Positions 22,565-32,923 of a stretch of 64,000 bases of DNA are shown here, in pieces. The stretch is from Erinaceus europaeus (Eukaryota; Chordata; Mammalia; Eulipotyphla; Erinaceidae): positions 68,395,254-68,459,253 of the forward strand of contig NC_080168.1 of assembly GCF_950295315.1 (NCBI RefSeq), in the 5' to 3' direction. The position numbers and the translations under genes are program-made. The stretch's first letter is position 1, and each line of letters starts with the position of its first letter. The notes beneath the pieces were generated by a model. It was not told where the DNA came from, made no database searches, and saw nothing but the letters and a program-made list of their open reading frames with translations.

Positions 22565-22793
22565 AAGAAAACTAATTTTTTTAAAAAAAATTTATTATCT
22601 TTATTTATTGGATAGAAACAGCCAGAAATTGAGAGTGAAGGAGGAGATAGAGAGACACCTGCAGCCCTGCTTCACTACTTGCAAAGCTTCCCCCCTGCAG
22701 GTGGGGACCAGGTGCTCGAACCCAGGTCCTTTCTCACTATAACATGTCACCCAACCAGGTGTGCCACTACCCGGCCCCAAGAAAACTATTTTT
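22565..22793 (-). mobile_element. Type B SINE, antisense, with TSD
   Basis: 'aagaaaactaattttt' (22565-22580) and 'aagaaaactatttttt' (22779-22794) flank an antisense SINE. It has 'gccagaaattgagagtgaag', body 'gcccccctgcaggtgggg' type sequence, box complement 'gctcgaacccaggtcc' and head 'gtgccactacccggcccc'. Confidence 0.88.
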
Positions 22794-22803
22794 TATTCTT
22801 GGG

Positions 22804-22806
<3 letters not shown>

Positions 22807-22864
<58 letters not shown>
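22807..22864. repeat. (CA)n microsatellite
   Basis: About 29 CA units, a likely polymorphic locus. Confidence 0.97.
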
Positions 22865-22865
<1 letters not shown>

Positions 22866-22866
<1 letters not shown>

Positions 22867-23430
22867 AAATCAGAACTTTGTGTTTGGGATTATTGAGTTG
22901 CCTATGGATTTGTCTGCCTTGTCTTTGAAACAATATCATAACTAGAAGGATGTCTCCCCTTGACTTCCACCATCCTAGCTCTGATAAATACCCTCCAACC
23001 CATCCACAGAAGAAATAATCCTCACAAAGATGTGAGGAGGTGTTTGCATACTGCAGGAGCAATCTGGTCACACTCCACACCAAACATTTGTTCAAAGATG
23101 CTCAGGCTACAGGTATTCCGTTAATTTGTGAAGATGTTACAATTCTCTTGGTCCTTTTCTTGACTGAAGCTCCCCAACTCCACCCCACTGCCCAAAATGC
23201 AGGAAAATAGAAACACCAGGATAGTCTGTGTGCTGGTACCAACTAACAAGCTTGCCAGCTTCCCAACAAGAAAACAGCAGGAAAGGGTGCTTGTGAGAGA
23301 AAGAAGAATGTGTGACTTTGTGTTTTCATGTGGAGAAATGACAGTGACTTAAAGCACAGACAGTTTTCCAGGTTCCTAATGAAAAGTAGCCTCTCCACCT
23401 GTCAGTGTGAATAGTTGATATTAAGGTCTA
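22866..23430. other. Unannotated DNA
   Basis: No gene or recognised repeat. Confidence 0.4.
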
Positions 23431-23431
23431 G

Positions 23432-23434
23432 GTG

Positions 23435-23490
<56 letters not shown>

Positions 23491-23492
23491 CA
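23432..23492. repeat. (TG)n microsatellite, interrupted
   Basis: TG run with single CG and TT interruptions. Confidence 0.95.
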
Positions 23493-23785
23493 TGTGTTGT
23501 GATCTGAATGCATCTAGCTCCAGGAATTTCCTGTAACTACCATTTCACTTCTTTATCCAATGATTTGCCTACTCAGCAAGCATTTTATTTCAGCCTATCC
23601 ACTGCCTGACATGTGAGAATAGGCAATATGGAGGGTTCTAGTTAGAGTAAGAGGAAAAAGGGTGAGAAGTCACTGAAATAGATGATAGATGTATCTGTTA
23701 TTGTAAAACTTAAAAAAAGGACAGCAGCTAGATATAGAAAGTGAGACTTATTATAAACCATGATCCACAAATAACCTAAAGAGTG

Positions 23786-23973
23786 ACTTTTTTATTGGAT
23801 AGAGACAGAGAGAAATCAAGAAGGAACTGGGAGATGGAGAAGGAGAGATACCTTAGCACTGCTTTATCACTCATTAAGCTTTTCCCTACAGGTGGGGACT
23901 GGGGGCTCAAGCCCAAGTACTTGCACATGGAAATACATGGGTTCAACCAGGTGCATCACTGCCTGGACCCAGG
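23786..23973 (-). mobile_element. Type B SINE, antisense
   Basis: 'ttattggatagagacagaga' with body, box complement 'gctcaagcccaagtact' and head 'ggtgcatcactgcctggacc'. Confidence 0.75.
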
Positions 23974-23974
23974 A

Positions 23975-24950
23975 AATATCTTTGTGAAGACCAGCCTGTA
24001 AGTGTAGTCCCTTGGCCCACACTGAGAGATTGGTGACGAATTATGGTGTCAACCAATGGTCAGAGAAAGGGTTGCAAGAGTGACACTTGGAAGTGTGACT
24101 GCATTGCTTTGGTGGTATGTCCCCCACCCCCGATTTTTGTTTGTTATGTTATTTGCTTGATTAGTTGGTTTTCTTGTCATTCTTGCTAGAGTTTTACTAC
24201 TCCAGTCTGACACCACAGTCAGGCAATGACAAAAAGCAACCAGCTAAACAAACAACTAAACAAAGGAAAATACAGGAGAAAGTGAACACAGGGACAATAT
24301 GTACCAATAACCAAAGCTACAAGTGTCAGGTCCTGAGTCAAGTCCCAGTGGGAACTCTGTGTGGCAAAGATGACCCCAAACTCCCCACAGACATCTGCTG
24401 CTGACAGCTTGGAGCCTGGAAGTGATGATTGTCACAGTAAGACTGACAGCCCAAGGGGGCTCAGAGAGAATCTCATACAAGGGAAATGTGAGTAGACTGA
24501 AATATGATTGTCAAACACCACCTAAAACTTCCAATTGATGCAGGCATATGACTTGGGAGGAGATGGAAAAAAAAAAACCCTAGAGAATATAGTGAAATTA
24601 TTAAAGAATGAAAAGTTTAACATATGAATCACAAGAGTCTGTCCAAATGCTGTACACACTGATTGGATCATTTAGACCATGTTATTGGGGGATCAAAATG
24701 TTTTATGGGAGAGATAATAGAGATTTACTCACCAAATGACCCAGTGATTGTATAGTATCTTCAATCTGCCACATAATTTCACACTCTTTTGAACACTATT
24801 GAGGCCCTAAGAGAAATACAAGGAAGGTGTAATTCTAGGTTAGTCCATGAAAATGGGTTTTATATTAGAAAAAAAAAAAATCACAGTTTTCCTTAACTTG
24901 TAACCCTGAGATCATCTATGTAAGTATTACATTAAAAACTGGGTTCTTAT
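23975..24950. other. Unannotated DNA
   Basis: No supported gene. The segment 24165-24404 is open in one frame but lacks any recognisable domain. The part just before 24955 could belong to the L1 that follows. Confidence 0.4.
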
Positions 24951-24954
24951 CTAA

Positions 24955-25165
24955 ATTTTATAGGCATGTTCAATAATACAAATCCCACTGCATGGAAGAC
25001 AAAAATAAAAATAAGCCAATGGGACTACATCAAATTAAAAAGCTCCTACACAGGAAAAGAAACCACCACCCAAAACAAAGAGACCTCTTATAGAATGAGA
25101 GATTTTTACATGCCATTCATCAGACAAGAGGTTAATAACCAAAATATATAAAGATCCCAGCAAAC
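24955..25165 (+). mobile_element. L1 ORF2 carboxy-region fragment
   Basis: The frame from 24966 reads NTNPTAWKTKIKISQWDYIK and continues collinear with the L1 ORF2 segment at 33150-33330 ([20 protein letters not shown]). Several substitutions and a frame break mark it as an old copy. It ends in an 'aacaacaacaac' tract near 25170. Confidence 0.8.
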
Positions 25166-25202
25166 TTAGCAACAACAACAACAAAATGATGCCATGATGC
25201 CA

Positions 25203-25678
25203 GGGCAAAGTCAAGATGGTGGCTTGAGGACAACACCTGGTCTACAAGCTGGCAAAAGGCTGCTAAAAAGTACAAAGGAGAACTGGAGCAGTAATTTTAA
25301 AAAAATTTTTTTTTCCAACTCTGCACCCACCCCCAACCCCAAAACCAACCCCCTTGCCAGAGGTGGCTTACCTGGTAAGAGACCCAGCTACAGACAAAGA
25401 GGCCGTCCTGTGGAGTTAAATTTATTAAGCAATATACAAGGCAGAACCTTTTGTTAGAGCTCAGTGGGGAACCATCTGAAGGAAGGGGGAACTAACTGAC
25501 TCTGGACTACAGAAATTCCCAAGCCATGTTTTTTGTTTGTTTGTTTGTTTGTTTCTGAAGGGGGATGGAGCTTTCTGATTGGTAAATTAACATGTTTGTT
25601 AGATTCTTTTTATTATTCCCCCTATTGTTGGTTTGACCATTCTCTGCCTCTGTTGGTGCTATATACATTGAGGGCTGT
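25203..25678 (+). mobile_element. L1 5' UTR-like segment with YY1-type motif
   Basis: 'caaagtcaagatggtggctt' followed by 'gaggacaacacctgg' matches 49610-49635 ('ccaagatggcggcttgagga'). A CAAGATGGC word at the extreme 5' end is the YY1 site known from mammalian L1 promoters, so I infer an L1 5' UTR. How far it runs is unknown. The T-rich DNA to 26231, and again to 27740, may be the rest of it. Confidence 0.5.
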
Positions 25679-26000
25679 TTGTAATTTCTTTTTTTTTTTA
25701 ATTTTATATATTTATTTATTTTCACTTTTGTTTCCCTTGTTGTTGCTTTTATTGTTGTTATAGTTATTGTTGTTATTGATGTCGTTGTTGTTGGGTAGGA
25801 CAGAGAGAAATGAAGAGAAGAGAGGAAGACAGAGGGGGAGAGAAAGACACCTGCAGACCTGCTTCACCGCTGGTGAAGTGATTCTCCTGCAGCTGGGGAG
25901 CCGGGGCTCAAACCGGGATCCTCACGCTGGTCCTTGTGCTTTGCGCCATGAATGCTTAACCCAGGGCGCTACCACCAGACCCCCCTACTTGTGATTTCTT
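25679..26000 (-). mobile_element. Type A SINE, antisense, 12-bp TSD
   Basis: 'ttgtaatttctt' (25679-25690) and 'ttgtgatttctt' (25989-26000) flank a full type A copy. It has an antisense tail, 'tgttgttattgatgtcgttg', 'caggacagagagaaatgaag' type body, box complement 'gctcaaaccgggatcctc' and head 'gcgctaccaccagacccc'. Confidence 0.93.
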
Positions 26001-26231
26001 ATGTGGGAGCAGTCTCTTTTGGTTGTACTTAGTTTACTTTATCTATTTTTCTTCCCTGTATCTCTTGAATTTATGCTTTATAGTTGCTTTTTGCAATTAT
26101 TTGTTTTTGCTTTGTTTTTGTGTGGGAGGGATTTTTTGTGTAGTTGATTTGGTATAATTTAATCTGTAGGCTGTTTGTTAGGATTGTATTATTATTATTA
26201 TTGTTCATTTTACCTTCTCTCTACTTTGGTC
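26001..26231. other. T-rich DNA, perhaps L1 5' UTR
   Basis: Strongly T-rich and not recognised. It continues in character across the nested insertions to about 27740. I infer one older element but cannot prove it. Confidence 0.35.
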
Positions 26232-26665
26232 AAAATTAGCTGTTGTTCAGATGAGTGGCTGAGTAAGCTGTGGTATATATACACAATGGAATATTACTCA
26301 GCTATTTTGAATTCACTTTGTTTAACCCATCTTGGATGGAGTTTGAAAAAATCATGTTAAGTGAGATAAGTCAGAAACAAAAGGATGAAGATGGGATGCT
26401 CTCACTCATAGACAGAAGTTAAAAAACAAGATCAGAAGGGAAAACACAAAGCAGAACTTGGATTGGAGGTGGTGTACTGCACCAAAGTAAAAGACTCTGG
26501 GGTAGAGGTGGGGGCCTCAGGTCCTGGAATATGATGGCAGAGGAGGACCTAGTGGGAATTGTATTGCTATGTGGAAATGTTATGCATATACAAATAATTG
26601 TATTTTACTGTTGACTATAAACCGTTAACCTCTCAATAAAGAAATTTAAAAAATTAGCTGTTGTT
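26232..26665 (+). mobile_element. 5'-truncated L1 with perfect 16-bp TSD
   Basis: 'aaaattagctgttgtt' lies at 26232-26247 and 26650-26665. The insert 26248-26649 begins in the last codons of ORF2 ([19 protein letters not shown]). It continues through about 340 bp of 3' UTR and ends 'aacctctcaataaagaaatt'. This short 3' UTR belongs to a different L1 subfamily from the long one at 32935-35338. Confidence 0.95.
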
Positions 26666-26866
26666 GTTGTATTGACAGGTGATTTGTTGTGCTCTTTCCT
26701 GTGGGAGGAACTTGTTTTTTTTCTCTCTCTCTTTTCTTTTTCTTTCTTCCTTTATGATTTGAACATCTCTGCTTTTGCTGCTGTTATTACTATATTCACT
26801 TGTGCTTGTTTGTGGTTTATTTTGTGGAAGGAATTGAATTTTGTGTGGGTTTTTTTCTTTACCTCT

Positions 26867-27696
26867 CTTTTTCTCTTCTTTTTTTTTAAAGAAGTTATAT
26901 CTTTTTTTAATATTTATTTATTTATTCCCTTTTGTTGCCTTGTTGTTTTATTGTTGTAGTTATTATTATGGTTGTTATTTAGGCCATCATTGTTGGATCG
27001 GACAGAGAGAAATGTAGAGATGTCAGGCATTAAACCAGCTCCCCCTGCTCCATGCTGCAGTGCTAATAGTATGGCCTATTCACATAATCATTGTTTTACC
27101 TGATCTATCTTCTTTCTATCTCGAGACCCGCCCTGCCTGCAGGGTGTTAATTAACTCCACCCGTTAAAACCATCACCACAGTTGCTAAGGATGCTTCCAC
27201 CTTCCCAGCATGCCTTCTGCCTCTCTCCACCCCCTTTAATAGCCATTTCCATTTCTGACTCACCACTTCCGTTTTTATCCCATAAAGCCACTTCTGTTTC
27301 TGGTTTCTCTCTCATCCTTGCATTAGACCTTGAGAAGGGCTGGCTTGGAGAGTGGGAGGCAGCTACTGTGGTTTGGAGCCACGTGGCTTAACCCGCTGTG
27401 CTCACACCCAACTCTGGGGCTCCTGCATCAATAAAGAATTGTATTACCACTCTGCCAAGAGTCCCTAGATCCTCTCTTCCACCCGCAATGCTAGCCCAAC
27501 AGAGAGAGAAGAGGAAGACAGAGGGGGAGAGAAAGATAGACACCTGCAGACCTGTTTCATGGCTTGTGAATCAATATTCCTGCAGGTGGAGAGCCAGGGG
27601 CTTGAACTGGGATCTTTATGTTGGTCCTTGCACTTTGAGTCACCTGCGTGCTTAACCCACTGTGCTACTGCCCAACTCCCTCTTTTTCTCTTCTTT
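26867..27696 (-). mobile_element. Type A SINE, antisense, split by a solo LTR
   Basis: 'tctttttctcttcttt' at 26867-26882 and 27681-27696 is the SINE's TSD. The SINE runs 26884-27020, is interrupted by the LTR at 27021-27501, and resumes at 27502 with 'gagagagaagaggaagacag'. It ends at head 'gtgctactgcccaactccc'. Confidence 0.93.
27021..27501 (+). mobile_element. Solo LTR (481 bp) inside a SINE
   Basis: Starts TGTCAGGCATTA and ends AGCCCAACA, the TG...CA ends of a retroviral-type LTR. A polyadenylation signal 'aataaa' at 27430-27435 lies about 65 bp from the 3' end, as usual. Flanks are 'tagaga' (27015-27020) and 'gagaga' (27502-27507): a 6-bp TSD with one change, or a 4-bp 'gaga'. No gag, pol or env sequence adjoins it, so it is a recombined solo LTR. 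The family is not identified. Confidence 0.88.
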
Positions 27697-27728
27697 CCTA
27701 TTATCACTTGAATTTATGCTTGTTAGCT

Positions 27729-29440
27729 GATTTTTTTTAATTCCTTATTGGGGGATTAATGCTTTATATTTGAAAGTAAATACAATAGTTTGTACATGCA
27801 TAACATTTCCCAGTTTTCCATATAACAATACAACCCTCACTAGGTCCTCTGGTGCTGGGGCTCACGTGGGGAGGCTCTGGCCAGGAGGTAAGCTTACCAA
27901 TTCTCCCTCTTTGGCTCTAAGGGGCTCAAAGATCTAGACAAGAGACAGTGGGGAGCATTTTGGTACAAACATTTGTTTTATTTGAGGGTGGGATTGAGTA
28001 TATATAGAAAGTTAAACAAAGAATATTTTTCAAATACATCAGAAATTACAGGTTTATTAAAGGTCAGCTTGCCCCTATGGTAGGGGGCTGGTATGACAAG
28101 AATTGATGCAATACATAAAGGTCAAGATAATTAGTCTCCTGATGCAGGTATTTAGTTTCCCAAAGGCATTTGAGAGGAGAATAGGGATTAAACCAGTAAG
28201 GTGAGATAGATAGAAGATAAACAAGGCTTGATGTAAATTAAGAACATCAAAGGGCACTGTTAGGAGTGTGTGATAGGGTGTGTTCTCCTTTGTGATTAGA
28301 AGGTGAGGTGAACTTTGAGTAAATGAACCTTAAAGCAGACAGCCATGTGGCCTGCTAGCAGGGAGAAACTATGAGATTTCTGTGGGCTTGAGAGTCTAAC
28401 AAGGGAAAGCTGAGTCTAGGAGACTTTCCCTCTTGGCTCATCTCTATGGAGAGAGGCTAACAAGCGGGGTGTCTTCCCAAACCTCCATCCAAGGATGGGA
28501 GAGCTTCCCTAAGCTCTACCAAGCTTTCACATAGTCCCACACTCTGGCATCCTTTTTGGACATGTACTCTTCCCCACCACCACCCCAGAGTCTTTTACTT
28601 TGGTGCAATATGCCAACTTTAGTTCAGGTTCTACTTGTGCTTTATCTTCTAATATTGTTTTTCAACTTCTGCCTGAGAGTGAGATCATCCCATATTCATT
28701 CTCCTATTTCTGATTTATTTCACTTAACATGATTTCTTTAAGCTCCTTCCAAGATGGGCTGAAAACGGTGAAGTCACTGTTTTTAATAGCTGAGTACTAT
28801 TCTATTGTGTATATAGACGACAACTTGCTCAGCCACTCATCTGTTGTTGGACACCTGGGTTTCTTCCAGGTTTTGGCTATTACAAATTGTGCTGCTAAGA
28901 ACATAGGTATACACAAATCTTTTTGGATGGGTATGTTTGGCTCCTTAGAATATATCCTCTGGAGAGGAATTGCAGGATCATAGGGTAGGTCTATTTCTAG
29001 CCTTCTGAGAGTTCTCCAGACTGTTCTCCACAGAGGTTGGACCAATTTACATTCCCACTGGCAGTGCAGGAGGGTTCCTTTGACCCCACCACTCTCCAGC
29101 ATTTGCTGCTGTTACCTTTACTGATGTATGACATTTTCCCAGGAGTGAAGTAGGATCTCATGGTTGTCTTTATTTGCATTTCTCTGACAATCAAAGACTT
29201 GGGGCATTTTTTCATGTGTTTCTTGAACTTTTGTATTTCTTCTGTGGTGAATATTCTGTCCATGTCCTCTTCCCATTTTTGATGGGGTTATTTGTTAACT
29301 TGTGGTTGAGTTTGGCAAGCTCTTTATATGGTTACTAAACTTTTGTCTGATGTATGGCATGTAAATATCTTCTCCCATTCTGTGAGGGGTCTCTTGGTTT
29401 AGGTAGTGGTTTCTTTTGCTGTACAGAAGATTTTTTTGTT
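27729..29440 (-). mobile_element. L1 antisense: 3' UTR and ORF2 carboxy end, split by a solo LTR
   Basis: The T run at 27729 is the A tail. The 3' UTR (27737-27852) matches 40547-40680 and 49680-49790, is interrupted by the LTR 27853-28541, and resumes at 28548 'catcctttttggacatg'. Minus-strand ORF2 pieces then follow (28797-29102, [19 protein letters not shown]; 29130-29400), broken by stops and frameshifts. Homology stops near 29440. Confidence 0.92.
27847..28547 (-). mobile_element. Solo LTR (689 bp) inside an L1 3' UTR, 6-bp TSD
   Basis: 'ctctgg' occurs at 27847-27852 and 28542-28547; the empty L1 site elsewhere reads 'gtcctctgcatcc'. The insert 27853-28541, read on the minus strand, starts TGTGGGACTATG and ends GAGCCCCAGCA. 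A TATA-like 'ctatatatac' lies at the complement of about 27997-28006 and an AATAAA at the complement of 27976-27982, giving a promoter then poly(A) order. No internal viral sequence is present. Terminal CA, the TSD and signal order support an endogenous-retrovirus LTR; the family is unknown to me. Confidence 0.92.
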
Positions 29441-29449
29441 TAAGGTATA

Positions 29450-30035
29450 TTTCATTTTTTTAAATTTTTATTTATAAAAAGGAAACACTGACAAAACCAT
29501 AGGATAAGAGGGGTACAGCTTCACACAATTCGCACTACCAGAACCCTGTATCCCATCCCTTCCCCTAATTTTCCTATTCTTTAACCCTCTGGGAGTATGG
29601 ACCCAAGGTCATTGTGGGATGCTGAAGGTTGAAGGTCTGGCTTCTATAATTGCTTCCCCACTGAACATGGGCCTCAACGACATCTTTGATGAAACAAACC
29701 CAACTGCAAGGAAAACTAAAATCGAAACAAACCAATGGGACTACATCAAATTGAAAAACTTCTGCACAGCTAAAGAAACTATGACACAAACTAAGAGACC
29801 CCTCACAGAATGGGAGAAGATCTTCACATGCCATACATCAGACAAGAGACTAATAACCAAAACATACAAAGAGCTCAACAAACTTAGCAACAAAAAAGCA
29901 AATGACCCCATCCAAAAATGGGCAGAGGATATGAACAAAACATTCATTACAGAGGACATCCAAAAGGCTAACAAACATATGAAAAATTGCTCCAGGTCCC
30001 TGATCATCAGAGAAATGCAAATAAAGACAACATTG
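29450..30035. mobile_element. L1 with internal inversion (3' end antisense, ORF2 part sense)
   Basis: 29459-29670 is the antisense terminal 3' UTR ('cctctgggagtatggaccc', 'ccactgaacatgggc'), preceded by a T run. At 29671 it switches to sense ORF2 (29671-30035: [20 protein letters not shown], then [20 protein letters not shown]). Head-to-head L1 pieces of this kind are the known product of twin priming during L1 insertion. Alternatively, two L1 fragments were joined later. Confidence 0.8.
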
Positions 30036-30104
30036 ATCCTTACACTGGTCCTTGCCTTTGTGCCACATGTGATTAACCTTCTTCTGCACTACTGCCCGAC
30101 TCCC
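30036..30104 (-). mobile_element. Head-only fragment of a type A SINE
   Basis: About 70 bp of antisense head: 'gatccttacactggtccttg', then 'ctactgcccgactcccc'. The rest is missing, and both borders join L1 sequence directly. Confidence 0.8.
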
Positions 30105-32040
30105 CATTTTTAGATTTTTCTATGTATACTATTATGTCATCTACAAATAGGGGAGTTTGACTTCTTTTCTAATCTGTGTGCCTTTAATTCCTTGCTCCTG
30201 CGTGATTACTATGGCAAGAACTTCCAACACTATGTTGAATAGTAATGGTGATAGTGGGCAACCCTGTCTAGTACCTGATCTGAGGGGAAATGCTTCCAGT
30301 TTTTTCACCATTGAGTATGATGTTGGCTGTAGGTTTGATTGATTTACATATATTAAACCAACCTTGCATGCCTGGGATAAACCCCACTTGGTCATGATGA
30401 ACAATCTTTTGAATATACTGCTGTATCCGGTTGGCTAGAATTTTGTTCAGTATTTTAGCATCTATGTTCATCAGACATATTGGTCTGTAGTTTTCTTTTT
30501 TGGTTGTGTCCCTATCTGTGTTTGGTATCAGAGTGATGATGGCTTCATAGAAGCTGGCAGGGAGTATTCCAGTGTCTTCAATCTTCTGGAAGACTTTTAA
30601 AAGTAGAGGTATTAGTTCTTCTTTGAAGGTTTTGTGGAATTCATTTGTAAAACCATCTGGTCTAGGAATTTTATTCTTGGGAAGGTTTTTGATAACTGTT
30701 TCAATTTCGTTGGCTGTGATGGGCCTGTTCATATTATTTAGTTCCACTTTATTTAATTTTGGAAGTTTGTAGGTATCTAGGAAATCATCCTTTTCTTCCA
30801 GGTTCTCTAGCTTGGTGACATATAGTTGTTCATAGAGGCCTTGCATGATACACTGAATTTCTGCAGTGTCTGTTGTGATATCTCCTCTTTCATTTATTAT
30901 CTGATTTATTTGGGTCTTCTCCCCTTTTTGTTTTGTGAATCTGGCTAAAGGTTTGTTGATTTTGTTCACTCTTTCGAAGAACCAACATTTACTTTTTTTG
31001 ATCTTTTGTATGGTTTTCTTATTTTCAATGTTATTTATTTATGCCCTGATTTTAGTTATTTCTGTCTTTATGGTTGCCTTAGGGTTCCTTTGTTGTTGTT
31101 CTTCTTCTAGGTCTTTAAGGTGTGCAATCAGGCTGTTTATTTGTGCTTTTTCTTGTTTCCTAATGTGTGCTTGTATAGCTATGAACTTCCCTCTCCATAC
31201 TGCCTTAGCTGTGTCCCAAATATTTTGATAGCTCATGTCTTCATTCCAATCAACTCTCAAAATATTTGATTTCTTCCTTTACTTCCTCTTCGACCCAGAG
31301 GTTGTTAAGAAGTATACTATTGAGCTTCCACACTTTGGGACTATTACTAATCTTTTGTCGATTGTTAAGTGTTAGTTTAATTCCACTGTGGTCTGAGAAA
31401 ATGCTTGGGATGATTTCAATGCTCTTAAATTTGCTGATGCTGTCTTTGTGGCCTAACATATGGTCTATCCTTGAGAATGACCCATGTGGACTTGAGTAGA
31501 ATGAAAATGTCCAATGGTTCTAGCTTATCTATCTCCTCATTTAGCTCCCTCATTTCTTTGTTGATTTTCTGCCAGGATGATTTGTCAAGTTGAGGGAAAG
31601 GGGTATTGGAGTCCCCTACTATGACTGTGTTGCTGTTAATATATTGCTGTAGCTCATTCAGTAGATGTTTTATGTATTTAGATGGCTTCTCATTGAGTGC
31701 ATATATGTTAATAAGTGTTAAGTCCTCTTTATTGATCCTCTGAGCATTAGTAATGTCCATTCCTATCTTTTTCAATTTTATTGATTTTAAAGTCTATCAT
31801 GTCAGATATGAGAATAGCTGTTCCTACCCTTTTTTGTGAGCCATTGGCTTGTTTGATAGTTTTCTATCCTTTCACTTTGAGTCTGTTTGTCTTGTTGAGT
31901 TAGGTGGGTCTCCTGTAGACAGCATATTGTTGAGTTGTGTTTTCTGATCCATCTTCCTATCTGTGCCCTTTAATAGGTGGATTCAGGCCATTGACATTTA
32001 TTTATATCATAGATTGAAGATATATTATCTGGTTCCTTTC
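30105..32040 (-). mobile_element. L1 ORF2 antisense: endonuclease and reverse transcriptase region
   Basis: Minus strand from about 32010 down: endonuclease start (INVNGLNPPIKGHR), LTLINIYALNEKPSKYIKHL (31425-31775), the linker NIWDTAKAVWRGKFIAIQAH (31039-31260), then an RT-domain frame of 233 codons (30268-30969) including [16 protein letters not shown] and [12 protein letters not shown] beyond. Compared with 51631-52008, about 60 codons are missing after FNICKSI, removing the first catalytic-Asp motif (ISIDAEKAF). The copy is dead. It may be the same insertion as 27729-29440, with the intervening ORF2 lost. Confidence 0.92.
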
Positions 32041-32055
32041 TCTCTCTCTCTCTCA

Positions 32056-32135
32056 TAAAAATAGTTGTTTGTTTTGCCAGAGCACTGCTTAATTATGGTG
32101 AGTGCTAGGGGTTGAAACTGAGATCTTGGAGCAGA
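32056..32135 (-). mobile_element. Type C SINE fragment, antisense
   Basis: 'ttgccagagcactgcttaat' and 'gctaggggttgaaactgag' are the tail-proximal half of a type C copy. Confidence 0.6.
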
Positions 32136-32158
32136 CAATAAATAAACAAACAAAACTA

Positions 32159-32300
32159 TGGGCTGGCAAAATAGCTCACTTACTCAGTACATTGCTTTGC
32201 CTTGTGCAAGATCCAGGTTCAAGACCAGCCCCTACTGCATTGAAGAAGGAATCAGTGTCTTGGTCTCCTTTACACTCTTTCTCTGTTCAGATGAACTAAA
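32159..32300 (+). mobile_element. Type E SINE
   Basis: Head 'gggctggcaaaatagctcac', box 'gatccaggttcaagaccag', 'ctactgcattgaagaagg', and 'tctcctttacactctttctc'. The same layout recurs at 41797 and 59812. Confidence 0.7.
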
Positions 32301-32762
32301 CTTCAAAAAGAGAATGCTTAGTATATAGTAAATGCTCAATAAATGTTTCCCACCTCCTGTGGTTGAGCAGAGAAGTTAACACCCTCTGGTTTCTGTGCAA
32401 TTTTTCTCTTTTCTATGAAGCCTGCAAGGTTTTACCTATGGTAAGAATCTTCTGTCTAGGAGGAGGAAGTGTTTCACTTTGTCTCATTCTCAGCACTCAC
32501 TTCAGTCTTGAGGGCTGACTTGGGGAGTGCACTTGACTCTATTCCCTCCTGTGACTGCTGGCAGCAGGGCAGTAAGGAGCACCTTCTAGAAGGCTCTGTC
32601 AAGCAGCAGATTTAGCAAGGCTTGCCAGCACAAAAGGCCCCCATGCCGATGACTAGCCTTGCCTCCCTGGACAAAGGAGAAACCTCCCTCTCATTTTGGT
32701 GTCAGATGTGGGGGCCACACCTTCCCATCCACAGTCATGAGCTTCACCTGACCAATAAAGTA
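32301..32762. other. Unannotated DNA
   Basis: No gene or recognised repeat. Confidence 0.4.
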
Positions 32763-32764
32763 AA

Positions 32765-32912
32765 TTATCTTTTTTGTTTGTTTGTTTGTTTTGTTTCGCT
32801 ACCAGAGCACTGCACAGCTCTCAATAATAGTGATACTGAGGGTTGAGCCTGGGAACTCAGAGCCTCAGGCATTAAAAACTTTTGCAGAACCATTATCTGT
32901 CTCCCCAGCCAA
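32765..32912 (-). mobile_element. Type C SINE, antisense
   Basis: A TTTG tract, 'accagagcactgcacagctc', 'gagggttgagcctgggaac', 'cagaaccattatctgtctcc'. The L1 at 32935 inserted just beyond its head. Confidence 0.75.
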
Positions 32913-32923
32913 GGCTGTTTCTT

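Noticed and set aside
29619..30113. 164-codon plus-strand frame as a gene
   Set aside because: It is L1 ORF2 sequence with an L1 3' UTR start and a SINE end.
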